The notes beneath the pieces are model-generated. The model was given only the letters and a program-made list of their open reading frames with translations. It searched no databases and had not been told where the DNA came from. A DNA stretch of 20,170 nt from Muribaculaceae bacterium (lineage in GTDB: Bacteria > Bacteroidota > Bacteroidia > Bacteroidales > Muribaculaceae). The DNA lies in the NCBI GenBank assembly GCA_016302215.1, contig JAEDNZ010000008.1, positions 1 to 20,170 of the forward strand, read 5' to 3'. The position numbers and the translations under genes are program-made. Position 1 is the stretch's first letter. Every line of letters starts with the position of its first letter. Shown here piece by piece: positions 12,773-20,170 of the stretch.

Positions 12773-14591
12773 TGCCCTCAATCAGCGACATATACACATC
12801 GCCGGTGTAGGGGTCAAGGTCAAGGCCGTTGACCTCCGACGAGCCTATGCGGCAGCTCCACAGCAGAGTGTGGCTCAGGGCATCTACGGCGCAGACGATG
12901 CCTCGGCGCGAGCCGGCATAGACCACGCCATCATGCTCGAGCACCACACACGGCGCATGGTCATAGCCTAAGCCTAAATCCACGCTCCACAGCATCTTGA
13001 AAGTGTCAGAGGTGGCATTGATGGCCACCAAGGCACCATCCATGGTCTTGGCATACACGCGCGAGCCATCGGCAGAGCCGCCCATTGACTCGCGATACCT
13101 CACCGAGTTATCGCGCCAGAGTGTGGCACCGGTGCGGCGGTCTATCGCAGTCATATATCTGTCGGGAGCCACGATATACACCCTATCGGCCGTGACTACG
13201 GGCACCACATTGCCGGGCCCGAGCAGATTGGCGGGGCTGCCATTATTCCACACCCAGTTGAGCCGGCCGGTGTTGAGGTCCACCGAGCGCAGGTTGGTAT
13301 CCCAGGCGCCGAATATCACATCGCGGCCGTCAACCACGGGAGCTGCCTGGCAATAGTTGAAGAGCGAGTCGTAGCTCCACACGAGCTTGGCGGTGGCGGG
13401 GTGGCGGCGCTCAAGGCGTTTGTAGCCGCCTTGAATGTAAGCATCACCGGTGAGCAGGCCATCGGCCACGTATGGGCCCTGAGCCGAGGCATAGCGCTTG
13501 ACCGGGCGGCCTGTGGCGGCCTCGAGCACCTCGATAGCATCGCTGCAGGGCACCGCCACACGCTTGGCTCCTTTGAGCACCACCGGCCGCGCAAACAGCG
13601 AGGCACCCGTGGCGTGCTGCCACTCGAGCTGAGAGCTGCGCTTATTGACGGCACGCGCCTGGCCCAGCGAATTGCCGAAGAACACACGCTCGCTGTCAAA
13701 GGCAAGGCGCGTGAACACCGACGCCGAGTCGGCCCACACACGCTCCACCACATATCCGCCGGGGAGCGCTGTGCTGACGGCCACGCTGTCGGCGGCGAGG
13801 CGCTGATGGCGCGCGCGGCGTGCCTGCCACGCATACATAGGCTCGGCCTCGCAGCCGAGGCGCTTGTTGTAAATCTTAATCCAATCGCTGCTGATATCCA
13901 CGATGGCATATCCGTAGCCATCACCTTTCATATACAGCGCGCACGTCATTGCCGCCGGTATGTCGCCGGCCACATATTCGCGCCAGGTGTGATAATGCCC
14001 GTTGAGGTGCGCAATCACGGGATAGTCGGCGAGGAGGTTGACGTAATCTTTGTAGTTGTCGAGGTCGTCCTGCAGCGGATAGTGATTGAACGACAGCACA
14101 CGGCGCGCCGTGCCGGCAGACAAATACTCATCGAGGGTGCGGCGCAGCCAGTGCAGGTCCTCTTGCTTGACGTGACCGTCGCCCATCTTCATATAAGGGC
14201 CGCAGTTGATGCCTACTATCACCACGTCGCCCAACTGACGCACAAAGCGGTCATTGCCCCACAGATCCACAAAGGTCTTGGTGGCCGACTGGCTCCAGGT
14301 GTCCTCATGGTTGCCAGGCAGCACTGCCAAGGGGTGTCGCACGCCGTCAAGGATACTCTTCACATTAGCAAGCTCGGCATCAGAGCCTTCGTTGGTTAGG
14401 TCGCCGTTGACCACCACCAGGTCATAAGCCGAGGCATTGATTTCGGCCACCGCCTCGCGCAGCATCTTATCGGCCTCATTGCCGGGAGTCACATGGATAT
14501 CGGCAAGCACCGCCAAGCGCTGGCCTTGCACCGGCGCCGGCATCATCACGGCGCACACGGCGAGCATCAGGCTCGCTATCAGTCGTTTCAT
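12738..14591 (-). CDS. Secreted metallophosphoesterase fused to a PQQ-type beta-propeller
   Basis: The 617-residue protein has a signal peptide (1-23) and then a calcineurin-like metallophosphoesterase domain (about 25-260). Its five metal motifs are intact: D31-x-H33, G63-D64, G93-N94-H95-E96, N169-H170 and G198-H199-Y-H201. From about 290 to the end come repeats ending in W or LW with the spacing of PQQ/BamB-like blades (for example LVWSYD, LNWVWN, TLWRDN, MLWSVD, LLWSCR). So an active di-metal phosphoesterase head joins a predicted binding propeller, probably in the periplasm or at the outer membrane. The substrate is unknown. It begins 36 bases after the MBL-fold gene, so it is likely the last gene of that operon, and its 3' end overlaps the convergent gene by 35 bases. 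Confidence 0.85.
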   Translation of the reverse strand: MKRLIASLMLAVCAVMMPAPVQGQRLAVLADIHVTPGNEADKMLREAVAEINASAYDLVVVNGDLTNEGSDAELANVKSILDGVRHPLAVLPGNHEDTWSQSATKTFVDLWGNDRFVRQLGDVVIVGINCGPYMKMGDGHVKQEDLHWLRRTLDEYLSAGTARRVLSFNHYPLQDDLDNYKDYVNLLADYPVIAHLNGHYHTWREYVAGDIPAAMTCALYMKGDGYGYAIVDISSDWIKIYNKRLGCEAEPMYAWQARRARHQRLAADSVAVSTALPGGYVVERVWADSASVFTRLAFDSERVFFGNSLGQARAVNKRSSQLEWQHATGASLFARPVVLKGAKRVAVPCSDAIEVLEAATGRPVKRYASAQGPYVADGLLTGDAYIQGGYKRLERRHPATAKLVWSYDSLFNYCQAAPVVDGRDVIFGAWDTNLRSVDLNTGRLNWVWNNGSPANLLGPGNVVPVVTADRVYIVAPDRYMTAIDRRTGATLWRDNSVRYRESMGGSADGSRVYAKTMDGALVAINATSDTFKMLWSVDLGLGYDHAPCVVLEHDGVVYAGSRRGIVCAVDALSHTLLWSCRIGSSEVNGLDLDPYTGDVYMSLIEGTIYRIHRSDRD

Positions 14592-14627
14592 AGATGTAAT
14601 TGTGTAGGTGTTTTATGGTATATACTA

Positions 14628-15272
14628 CTATCGCAGGTATGGATTATACTCCTTCTCCGCCCCTATGTTTGTGGCATTGCCATGCCCGGCCACCACGAGT
14701 GTCTCGTCAGGCAAGGTCAGCAGGCGGCACCGTATGCTATCCACGAGGGTGGCATAGTCGCCGCCGGGCAGGTCAGTGCGCCCTATCGAGCCGCCGAAGA
14801 GGCAGTCGCCCGAAATCACAAAGCCATAGTCGGCGCAGTAATATGCCAAGCCTCCCGGCGAGTGCCCCGGCACGGCTATCACCTCCAGCCGCGTGTCGGC
14901 GATGGCGATGGTGTCGCCGTCGGTGAGCGCGGTGTCGATAGCCAAAGGCTCAAAGTGCCCCGGCAAGCCGAACCGCCGGCATTGCTGCCCCAGCGACAGC
15001 CCCAACTCAGCATCAGCGGCTGAGGCGCACACCGGCGCGCCATACTTGGCGCGCAGATATGCCGAGCCGAAGCAGTGGTCCAGATGCAGATGTGTGTGGA
15101 GCAGCTTGAGCAGCTGCAGGTGCTCCGAGGCGATAAAGTCGTCAAAGGCGCGGCGCTCGCTGTCAAAAAGCATACCCGGATCCACAACTATGGCATGGCG
15201 GCTGAGGGCATCATACAGCACCACAGTGACCTCGCCAAAGGGGTTAAACTCAAATGTCTTTAGTCTCAGCAT
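14628..15272 (-). CDS. Metallo-beta-lactamase-fold hydrolase (glyoxalase II-like)
   Basis: The start at 15272 (MLRLKTFEFNPF) is where family similarity begins. The open frame extends to 15560, but those 96 codons lie antisense-frame within rsmG and have shadow-like Arg-rich composition. The 214-residue protein carries the metal set H61-x-H63-x-D65-H66, H137 (VPGHSPGG), D156 (SGDCLF) and H197 (AGHG). This complete di-zinc site is of the glyoxalase II/YcbL type. Members hydrolyse thioesters such as S-lactoylglutathione or related substrates; the exact substrate here cannot be told. Cytoplasmic, with no signal peptide. It follows rsmG by 32 bases. Confidence 0.88.
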   Translation of the reverse strand: MLRLKTFEFNPFGEVTVVLYDALSRHAIVVDPGMLFDSERRAFDDFIASEHLQLLKLLHTHLHLDHCFGSAYLRAKYGAPVCASAADAELGLSLGQQCRRFGLPGHFEPLAIDTALTDGDTIAIADTRLEVIAVPGHSPGGLAYYCADYGFVISGDCLFGGSIGRTDLPGGDYATLVDSIRCRLLTLPDETLVVAGHGNATNIGAEKEYNPYLR

Positions 15273-15304
15273 AATAGTGGAGATAGCGCGCGGTGTGGCA
15301 GCCC

Positions 15305-15937
15305 TCACATGGGCATATACACCACCTTCTTTGTCGTGAAAAACTCTTCGGCGAAAAACTCGCCTATCGGATACTCCAGCACCGGCGTGGTGATAGAGCC
15401 GGTCTCCTCCTCGAGGTCGCCGCCCTTGAGGGCAATGAGCCCGTTGGCATATCGGTTGGCGGGCATTGACTGCCGCGCCACGTTTTTGCGCACCAGGCGC
15501 GCCAGCCCGTCGAGGGGCATCACGGCGCGGCTCACCACATAGTTGTAGCGGTCGTGACACTCGCCTATGTCGCCATGCTGCACCGTGACATTGCGCAGCC
15601 CTATGGCGTCGGCCACGGCCTGCGCCACGCGCAGCTTCTTGGCTATTCTATCCACCAAGTGAAACGAGCACTCGGGATACATTATCGCCAGGGGTATGCC
15701 GGGGAAGCCGCCGCCGCTACCCATATCCATAAAGGTGGTGCCGGGAGCTACGGGGCCTAAGAACGCCGCTATCGCCAGCGAGTGCAGCACGTGGCGCTCA
15801 TACAGGTTGTCGATATCCTTGCGCGATATGACATTGATTTTGGCGTTCCACTCCGGATAGAGCGAGCCCAGCGCCCGGTATTGCTCGTGCTGCTCGGGCG
15901 TCAGGGCCGCAAAGTATCTGCTGATGATATCACTCAT
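15305..15937 (-). CDS. rsmG: 16S rRNA (guanine-527-N7)-methyltransferase RsmG (GidB)
   Basis: RsmG methylates N7 of G527 in 16S rRNA using SAM; its loss in other bacteria gives low-level streptomycin resistance. The 210-residue protein has the family marks in order: YPEWNAKINVISRKD (27-41), ERHVLHSL (47-54), SAM-binding DMGSGGGFPGIPLA (71-84), the acidic end of strand 2 (LVDR, 94-97) and SRAV (136-139). Length is normal. It starts 2 bases after the trxA stop, so co-translation with trxA is likely. Confidence 0.96.
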   Translation of the reverse strand: MSDIISRYFAALTPEQHEQYRALGSLYPEWNAKINVISRKDIDNLYERHVLHSLAIAAFLGPVAPGTTFMDMGSGGGFPGIPLAIMYPECSFHLVDRIAKKLRVAQAVADAIGLRNVTVQHGDIGECHDRYNYVVSRAVMPLDGLARLVRKNVARQSMPANRYANGLIALKGGDLEEETGSITTPVLEYPIGEFFAEEFFTTKKVVYMPM

Positions 15938-15939
15938 GA

Positions 15940-16263
15940 TTAGAGCGCCAGCAGCTCCTCTACTTTGGCACGCAGAGTGTCGTCAGTCTGAGAGCCGGCA
16001 AGACGGATTGCGGTCTTCTTGCCGTCTTTGAAAAACAAGATGGTAGGTATCGACATGATGCGGTATTCTGAGGCGAGGTCGCCCTGCTCGTCGATATTGT
16101 ATTTGCCGATGACCACGCGGTCGCCATACTCCTCAGCGATGCGATCTACCACCGGGCCCATAGCCACGCAGGGGCCGCACCATGTGGCCCAGAAGTCTAT
16201 TACCACCGGCTTGCCCGAATTGATGATGTCGTGTACGTTTTCGTCAGTAAATGTGAATGCCAT
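15940..16263 (-). CDS. trxA: Thioredoxin
   Basis: This 107-residue cytoplasmic thioredoxin has the redox motif W28-C29-G-P-C32 and the cis-proline P73 in SIPT, with no signal peptide. It reduces disulfides in proteins such as ribonucleotide reductase, being recharged by thioredoxin reductase. The length is that of canonical TrxA. It lies 76 bases after dnaE in an AT-rich gap without an exact -7 element, and 2 bases before rsmG. Bacteroidales carry several thioredoxins, so the symbol indicates type rather than a unique orthologue. Confidence 0.95.
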   Translation of the reverse strand: MAFTFTDENVHDIINSGKPVVIDFWATWCGPCVAMGPVVDRIAEEYGDRVVIGKYNIDEQGDLASEYRIMSIPTILFFKDGKKTAIRLAGSQTDDTLRAKVEELLAL

Positions 16264-16339
16264 GATGTTGTAATTTAGTTTAGCTGTGTTATTATTTTAG
16301 TGTTGATTGTTAGCGTATTGACCCGATGCGGCCGCGCTG

Positions 16340-19300
16340 TCATGTGCGCACCACAAAGTCCAGCTCCATCTCGGCGAGGTTCTCCACGAGGCTGCGCGTG
16401 ATGGGGATTTTCAGCGACGATTTCATGTGCAGCCGGCGATTGGACCTCGGGTCATAGATTATGAAATCCACATATCCCGGATTGTCGGTCGGCGTGTCGG
16501 CGGCGCTGACGGCGCTTTCGCAGATGGTCTTGGCGAGGATGGCCGACATCTTGTCAGCATCTACGGCTATGGTGATGCCCTTGATGAGCGAGCCCTTGAT
16601 ATCCTCGAGCGGCGTGATTGACTCCACATTCAGGCGCATCGTATTAGTCTTGGTGCTGAGGCTATAGCGGCCGCGCACCAAGATGGCTGAGCCCTCCACG
16701 GCATAGTGGCCATACTCTCTGAGCTGGCGGTCAAAGAGGGCAAACTCTGATGAGCCGGTGAAATCCTCGATGCTCACGATGCGCATCAGCGAGCCGCGCT
16801 GTGTGGTGCGCTCCTTGGTGTCAGTAACGAGGCCGCCGAAAGCCACCTCGGCGCCATCGGTGGGGGTGCTCTCGCTCATGGCCTTGAGCGTGGTCATGCC
16901 ATAGTTCATCTCCATATAGTATGGGTCAAGCGGGTGGCCTGACAGATACATGCCCACCAACTCGCGCTCGCGTTTGAGCTTATACACCGTGGGCCACGGC
17001 GGCTGGCTCATGATGCGCGGCTTGGCGCTCTCGCTGACGATCTCATCGTCAAAGCCGAAGAGCGACGTCATGCGGTCAAGGCGTATCGTCTGGAAGCGCG
17101 CGCCATACTTGAGCAGCGCCTCCAGCGACAGCGTCTCTTCGGTCACCAAATCCTCGCGCTTGATGCCGAAACAGTCGAGAGCGCCGGCGAGAGCCAGGTT
17201 TTCCATCACGCGCTTGTTGAGGGCCTGCGAGGGCACTCGCTCCATAAAGTCGTAGATATCCTTGTAAGGCTCGCCCTCCTCGCGCGCCTTGATGATAGCC
17301 TCCACCACATTGGTGCCTATGCCCTTGATGGCCGACAAGCCGAAACGTATGTCGCCGTGGGCATTGACGCTGAATTTTGACATTGACTCGTTGATATCGG
17401 GGCCGAGCACCTTGATGCCCATAGCCTTGCACTCATCCATAAAGCCGGTGAGCTTGGTGATATCGCTAAGGTTGCGGCTCAGCACCGCCGCCATGTATTC
17501 CGATGGATAGTTAGCCTTGAGGTATGCCGTCTGAAAGGCCACCCAGCTGTAGCATGTGGCGTGACTCTTATTGAAGGCATACGAGGCAAACTTTTCCCAA
17601 TCGGCCCATATTTTCTCGAGCACTTTGGGGTCGTGGCCGTTGGCCTTGCCGCCCTCGATGAATTTCGGCTTCATCTTATCTACGATGGCCTTTTTCTTCT
17701 TACCCATAGCCTTGCGCAGGGCATCGCTCTCACCGCGGGTGAAGCCCGCCAGCAGGCGCGACAGCAACATCACTTGCTCTTGATACACGGTGATGCCATA
17801 GGTATCCTTGAGATACTTCTCCATCTCGGGGATGTCATACACGATGGGCGAGCGACCATGCTTGCGCTTGATAAACTCGGGTATGTAATCCATAGGGCCG
17901 GGGCGATAGAGGGCATTCATGGCAATGAGGTCCTCAAACACCGTGGGCTGCAACTCGCGCAGATACTTCTGCATGCCGGGCGACTCAAACTGGAATGTGC
18001 CCTTGGTGCGGCCCTCGCAGTAGAGCTTGTATGTGGCAGCGTCGTCGATAGGTATCTTCTCCATATCTATGTCGATGCCGCGCCGATGCTTGATGTTGGC
18101 CACTGCCTCCTTGATGATTGACAGTGTCTTAAGCCCCAGGAAGTCCATCTTTATCAAGCCGGTCTGCTCAATGACGCTGCCCTCATACTGTGTCACTAAC
18201 AGCTTGCCCTGCAGCTTGTCAGTGGCGGTGCTCACGGGCACCCAGTCTGTGACATCATCGCGGCAGATAATCACGCCGCAGGCGTGCACACCGGTATTGC
18301 GCACGTTGCCCTCCAGCTCGCGAGCATATTGCAGGGTCTCGCGCACCAGCGGGTCGGGGCTATTGAGCTCTTGCTTGAAGTCATCGAGATACTCATAGCA
18401 GTTCTTCAGATTGAGCTTGGCCTCCTTGCCATCGACCACGGGCATGCGCTTTGGCACGAGGCCCACCAGGCGATTGCTCTCGCGCAGGTTTAGGTTCTCC
18501 ACGCGCGCCACATCTTTGATGGCTGACTTGGTGGCCATGGTGCCGTAGGTGATGATATGCGCCACATTGTTCTCGCCATATTTCTCGGTGACATAGTGTA
18601 GCACCACCTCTCGGCCGTCATCATCAAAATCGACGTCAATATCAGGCAAGGAGATACGGTCAGGATTGAGAAAACGCTCAAAGAGCAGGTCATACTTCAG
18701 CGGGTCAATCTGCGTTATCTCCAGGCAATAAGCCACCACCGAGCCGGCTGCCGAGCCACGCCCGGGGCCTATGCTCACGCCGAGACGCTCGCGGCCGGCG
18801 CGTATGAAGTCCTGCACTATCAAGAAGTAACCGGGGAAGCCCATGGTCTTCATGACGTGCAGCTCAAAATCTATGCGTTCCTTGATTTCCGGGGCCAGAG
18901 GCGTGCCATAGCGCATAGCGGCGCCATCATAGGTAATCTTGCGCAGATAGTCGGCCTCGAATTTTATCCTGTACAGCTTGTCATATCCGCCGAGCTTCTT
19001 GATTTTCTTCTCGGCATCAGCCTGCGACAGCACCACGTTGCCGTGCTCGTCGCGGGTGAACTCATCAAAGAGCTCCTGCTCGGTGATGCGGCTGCGATAC
19101 TCGGCCTCGGTGCCAAACTCCTCGGGTATGGCATAGTTGGGCATGATAGGCTCGTGGTCTATGTCGTAAGGCTCCACCTTGTCAAGTATCTCCATAGTGT
19201 TGGTCACCGCCTCGGGTATGTCGGCAAAGAGCTGCGACATCTCTTCGGTGGTCTTGAACCACTCCTGCTTGGTGTAGAGCATACGGTCGGCATCAGAGAG

Positions 19301-20038
19301 ATACTTGCCCGTAGAGAGGCATATCAGGCGGTCATGAGCCTCGGCATCGTGCTCGTTGGTGAAGTGCACATCGTTAGTGGCAATGATTTTGATGCCATAT
19401 TTTTGGGCTATCCTTATCAGCTCAGGCTCTATGCTGCGCTGCAGCTGATAGGTGTCGTGGTTGGCGCGCGCCACCGTGGCTTTGTGGCGCTGCAGCTCTA
19501 TGTAGTAGTCGTCGCCGAACACTGACTTCCACCACTCCACAGCCTTCTCGGCGCCCTCGATATCGCCGGCTATCAGCAGCTTGGGTATCTCGCCGCCCAG
19601 ACATGCCGAGGCCACTATCAGGCCCTCGCTGTGCGCTGCCAGGTCAGCCTTGTCGGTGCGCGGGTGATAATAGTATCCCTCGGTCCATGCACGCGACACC
19701 AGCTTGATGAGATTGTGATAACCGCGCTCATTCTTGGCGAGCACTATCAGGTGGCGCCCTTTGTCCTTGGGCGAGCTATGGTCAAAGCGCGAATTTTCGG
19801 CCACATACATCTCACACCCCAATATCATCTTGAAAGGCTGCTGTCCCTCGGCAAGCTTGCCGTTTTTATCAGACACATAGTTGAACAGCTCCTTGATGCC
19901 ATACATATTGCCATGGTCAGTCAGCGCCATCCCCGGCATGCCGTCGGCTATAGCCTTATCTACCAGCGAGGGGATAGAAGCCTGGCCGTCAAGCAGCGAA
20001 TATTGCGAGTGCACATGCAGATGTACAAAATTTCCCAT
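16340..20038 (-). CDS. dnaE: DNA polymerase III alpha subunit
   Basis: The start at 20038 gives MGNFVHLHVHSQYS, the usual DnaE beginning. An in-frame ATG at 20110 lies upstream of the likely transcription start and adds 24 unrelated residues. The 1232-residue replicative polymerase has an N-terminal PHP domain (about 1-290) and the polymerase core with catalytic D465 and D467 (PDIDVDFD) and D631 (KMDFLGL). A helix-hairpin-helix region and a C-terminal OB domain (about 1065-1125) follow. All nine PHP metal-ligand positions appear filled. A segment at about 305-375 not found in E. coli DnaE pushes the catalytic aspartates about 64 residues later than in E. coli. It heads the leftward block dnaE-trxA-rsmG. 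Confidence 0.97.
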   Translation of the reverse strand: MGNFVHLHVHSQYSLLDGQASIPSLVDKAIADGMPGMALTDHGNMYGIKELFNYVSDKNGKLAEGQQPFKMILGCEMYVAENSRFDHSSPKDKGRHLIVLAKNERGYHNLIKLVSRAWTEGYYYHPRTDKADLAAHSEGLIVASACLGGEIPKLLIAGDIEGAEKAVEWWKSVFGDDYYIELQRHKATVARANHDTYQLQRSIEPELIRIAQKYGIKIIATNDVHFTNEHDAEAHDRLICLSTGKYLSDADRMLYTKQEWFKTTEEMSQLFADIPEAVTNTMEILDKVEPYDIDHEPIMPNYAIPEEFGTEAEYRSRITEQELFDEFTRDEHGNVVLSQADAEKKIKKLGGYDKLYRIKFEADYLRKITYDGAAMRYGTPLAPEIKERIDFELHVMKTMGFPGYFLIVQDFIRAGRERLGVSIGPGRGSAAGSVVAYCLEITQIDPLKYDLLFERFLNPDRISLPDIDVDFDDDGREVVLHYVTEKYGENNVAHIITYGTMATKSAIKDVARVENLNLRESNRLVGLVPKRMPVVDGKEAKLNLKNCYEYLDDFKQELNSPDPLVRETLQYARELEGNVRNTGVHACGVIICRDDVTDWVPVSTATDKLQGKLLVTQYEGSVIEQTGLIKMDFLGLKTLSIIKEAVANIKHRRGIDIDMEKIPIDDAATYKLYCEGRTKGTFQFESPGMQKYLRELQPTVFEDLIAMNALYRPGPMDYIPEFIKRKHGRSPIVYDIPEMEKYLKDTYGITVYQEQVMLLSRLLAGFTRGESDALRKAMGKKKKAIVDKMKPKFIEGGKANGHDPKVLEKIWADWEKFASYAFNKSHATCYSWVAFQTAYLKANYPSEYMAAVLSRNLSDITKLTGFMDECKAMGIKVLGPDINESMSKFSVNAHGDIRFGLSAIKGIGTNVVEAIIKAREEGEPYKDIYDFMERVPSQALNKRVMENLALAGALDCFGIKREDLVTEETLSLEALLKYGARFQTIRLDRMTSLFGFDDEIVSESAKPRIMSQPPWPTVYKLKRERELVGMYLSGHPLDPYYMEMNYGMTTLKAMSESTPTDGAEVAFGGLVTDTKERTTQRGSLMRIVSIEDFTGSSEFALFDRQLREYGHYAVEGSAILVRGRYSLSTKTNTMRLNVESITPLEDIKGSLIKGITIAVDADKMSAILAKTICESAVSAADTPTDNPGYVDFIIYDPRSNRRLHMKSSLKIPITRSLVENLAEMELDFVVRT

Positions 20039-20097
20039 CTCTTTTTTGTCTATGGTTGCGATGTTGTTAAGCCTATGTCGTGTATTGTTATCTTCGG

Positions 20098-20105
20098 CAA
20101 ATTTA
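20098..20105 (-). promoter_or_regulatory. dnaE promoter, -7 element
   Basis: The minus strand reads TAAATTTG followed by CCG. The inferred start near 20091 lies downstream of the alternative ATG at 20110 and 53 bases before the preferred dnaE start, which supports the shorter protein. TTTG occurs upstream (20121-20118) but at 12 bases, too close for a standard -33. Confidence 0.5.
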
Positions 20106-20170
20106 CGCATTTATTCCCAAAGAGCATTGCCATAGTCAAAAAAGTTTTCAACAGCCGCCGCGCCGGGCTT

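Noticed and set aside
13401..14399. 332-codon open frame opposite the phosphoesterase gene
   Set aside because: The opposite strand encodes intact metallophosphoesterase motifs and propeller repeats; this frame has shadow composition and no family match.
15273..15560. 96-codon N-terminal extension of the MBL-fold gene
   Set aside because: It overlaps rsmG in another frame, has Arg-rich shadow composition, and the family domain begins at the ATG at 15272.
20039..20110. 24-codon N-terminal extension of dnaE
   Set aside because: The ATG lies upstream of the likely transcription start set by the -7 element at 20098-20105, and DnaE similarity begins at 20038.

Overview
The window looks like chromosomal DNA from a Bacteroidales bacterium, probably Muribaculaceae or a close relative. 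Several genes are preceded by the Bacteroidetes -7 element TAnnTTTG, Shine-Dalgarno sites are mostly absent, SecA and DnaE carry insertions I associate with Bacteroidetes, and families largely restricted to Bacteroidetes are present (DUF4270 lipoprotein, half-length glycogen-synthase-like protein, DUF4105 membrane protein). Coding DNA is GC-rich and the intergenic DNA is AT-rich. The taxonomic call is an inference from these features, not from a marker-gene search.

Left arm (1-8564, + strand). After a 493-base AT-rich intergenic region comes a compact cluster: queD and queE (queuosine/7-deazaguanine precursor synthesis), a DUF4105 membrane protein and a secreted alkaline-phosphatase-fold protein. 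Successive genes overlap by 4, 4 and 23 bases. secA follows after 92 bases, then a strong hairpin and a 261-residue protein of unknown function.

Middle (8565-9625). This non-coding stretch of about 1 kb holds two copies of a 66-base palindrome-containing repeat, two copies of a 26-base hairpin repeat, and two minus-strand tRNA genes, Pro(GGG) and Thr(CGT), each with its own promoter element and hairpin terminator. The tRNA-Thr has two A-C mismatches in its stems.

Right arm (9626-20110, mostly - strand). A two-gene unit encodes a GT5-like half glycogen synthase and a DUF4270 lipoprotein. A lone + strand gene for a degenerate Rossmann/SDR-like protein starts from a promoter region with back-to-back -7 elements and overlaps its convergent neighbour by 35 bases. 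The last block, read right to left, is dnaE, trxA, rsmG, a metallo-beta-lactamase-fold hydrolase and a secreted metallophosphoesterase fused to a PQQ-type beta-propeller.

Most of the window is core housekeeping. I see no phage, transposase, CRISPR array or defence operon. The least ordinary items are the probable catalytically dead phosphatase paralogue between a thiol-enzyme-like DUF4105 protein and secA, the half glycogen synthase lacking the substrate-binding lysine motif, the phosphoesterase-propeller fusion, and the dispersed repeat family.
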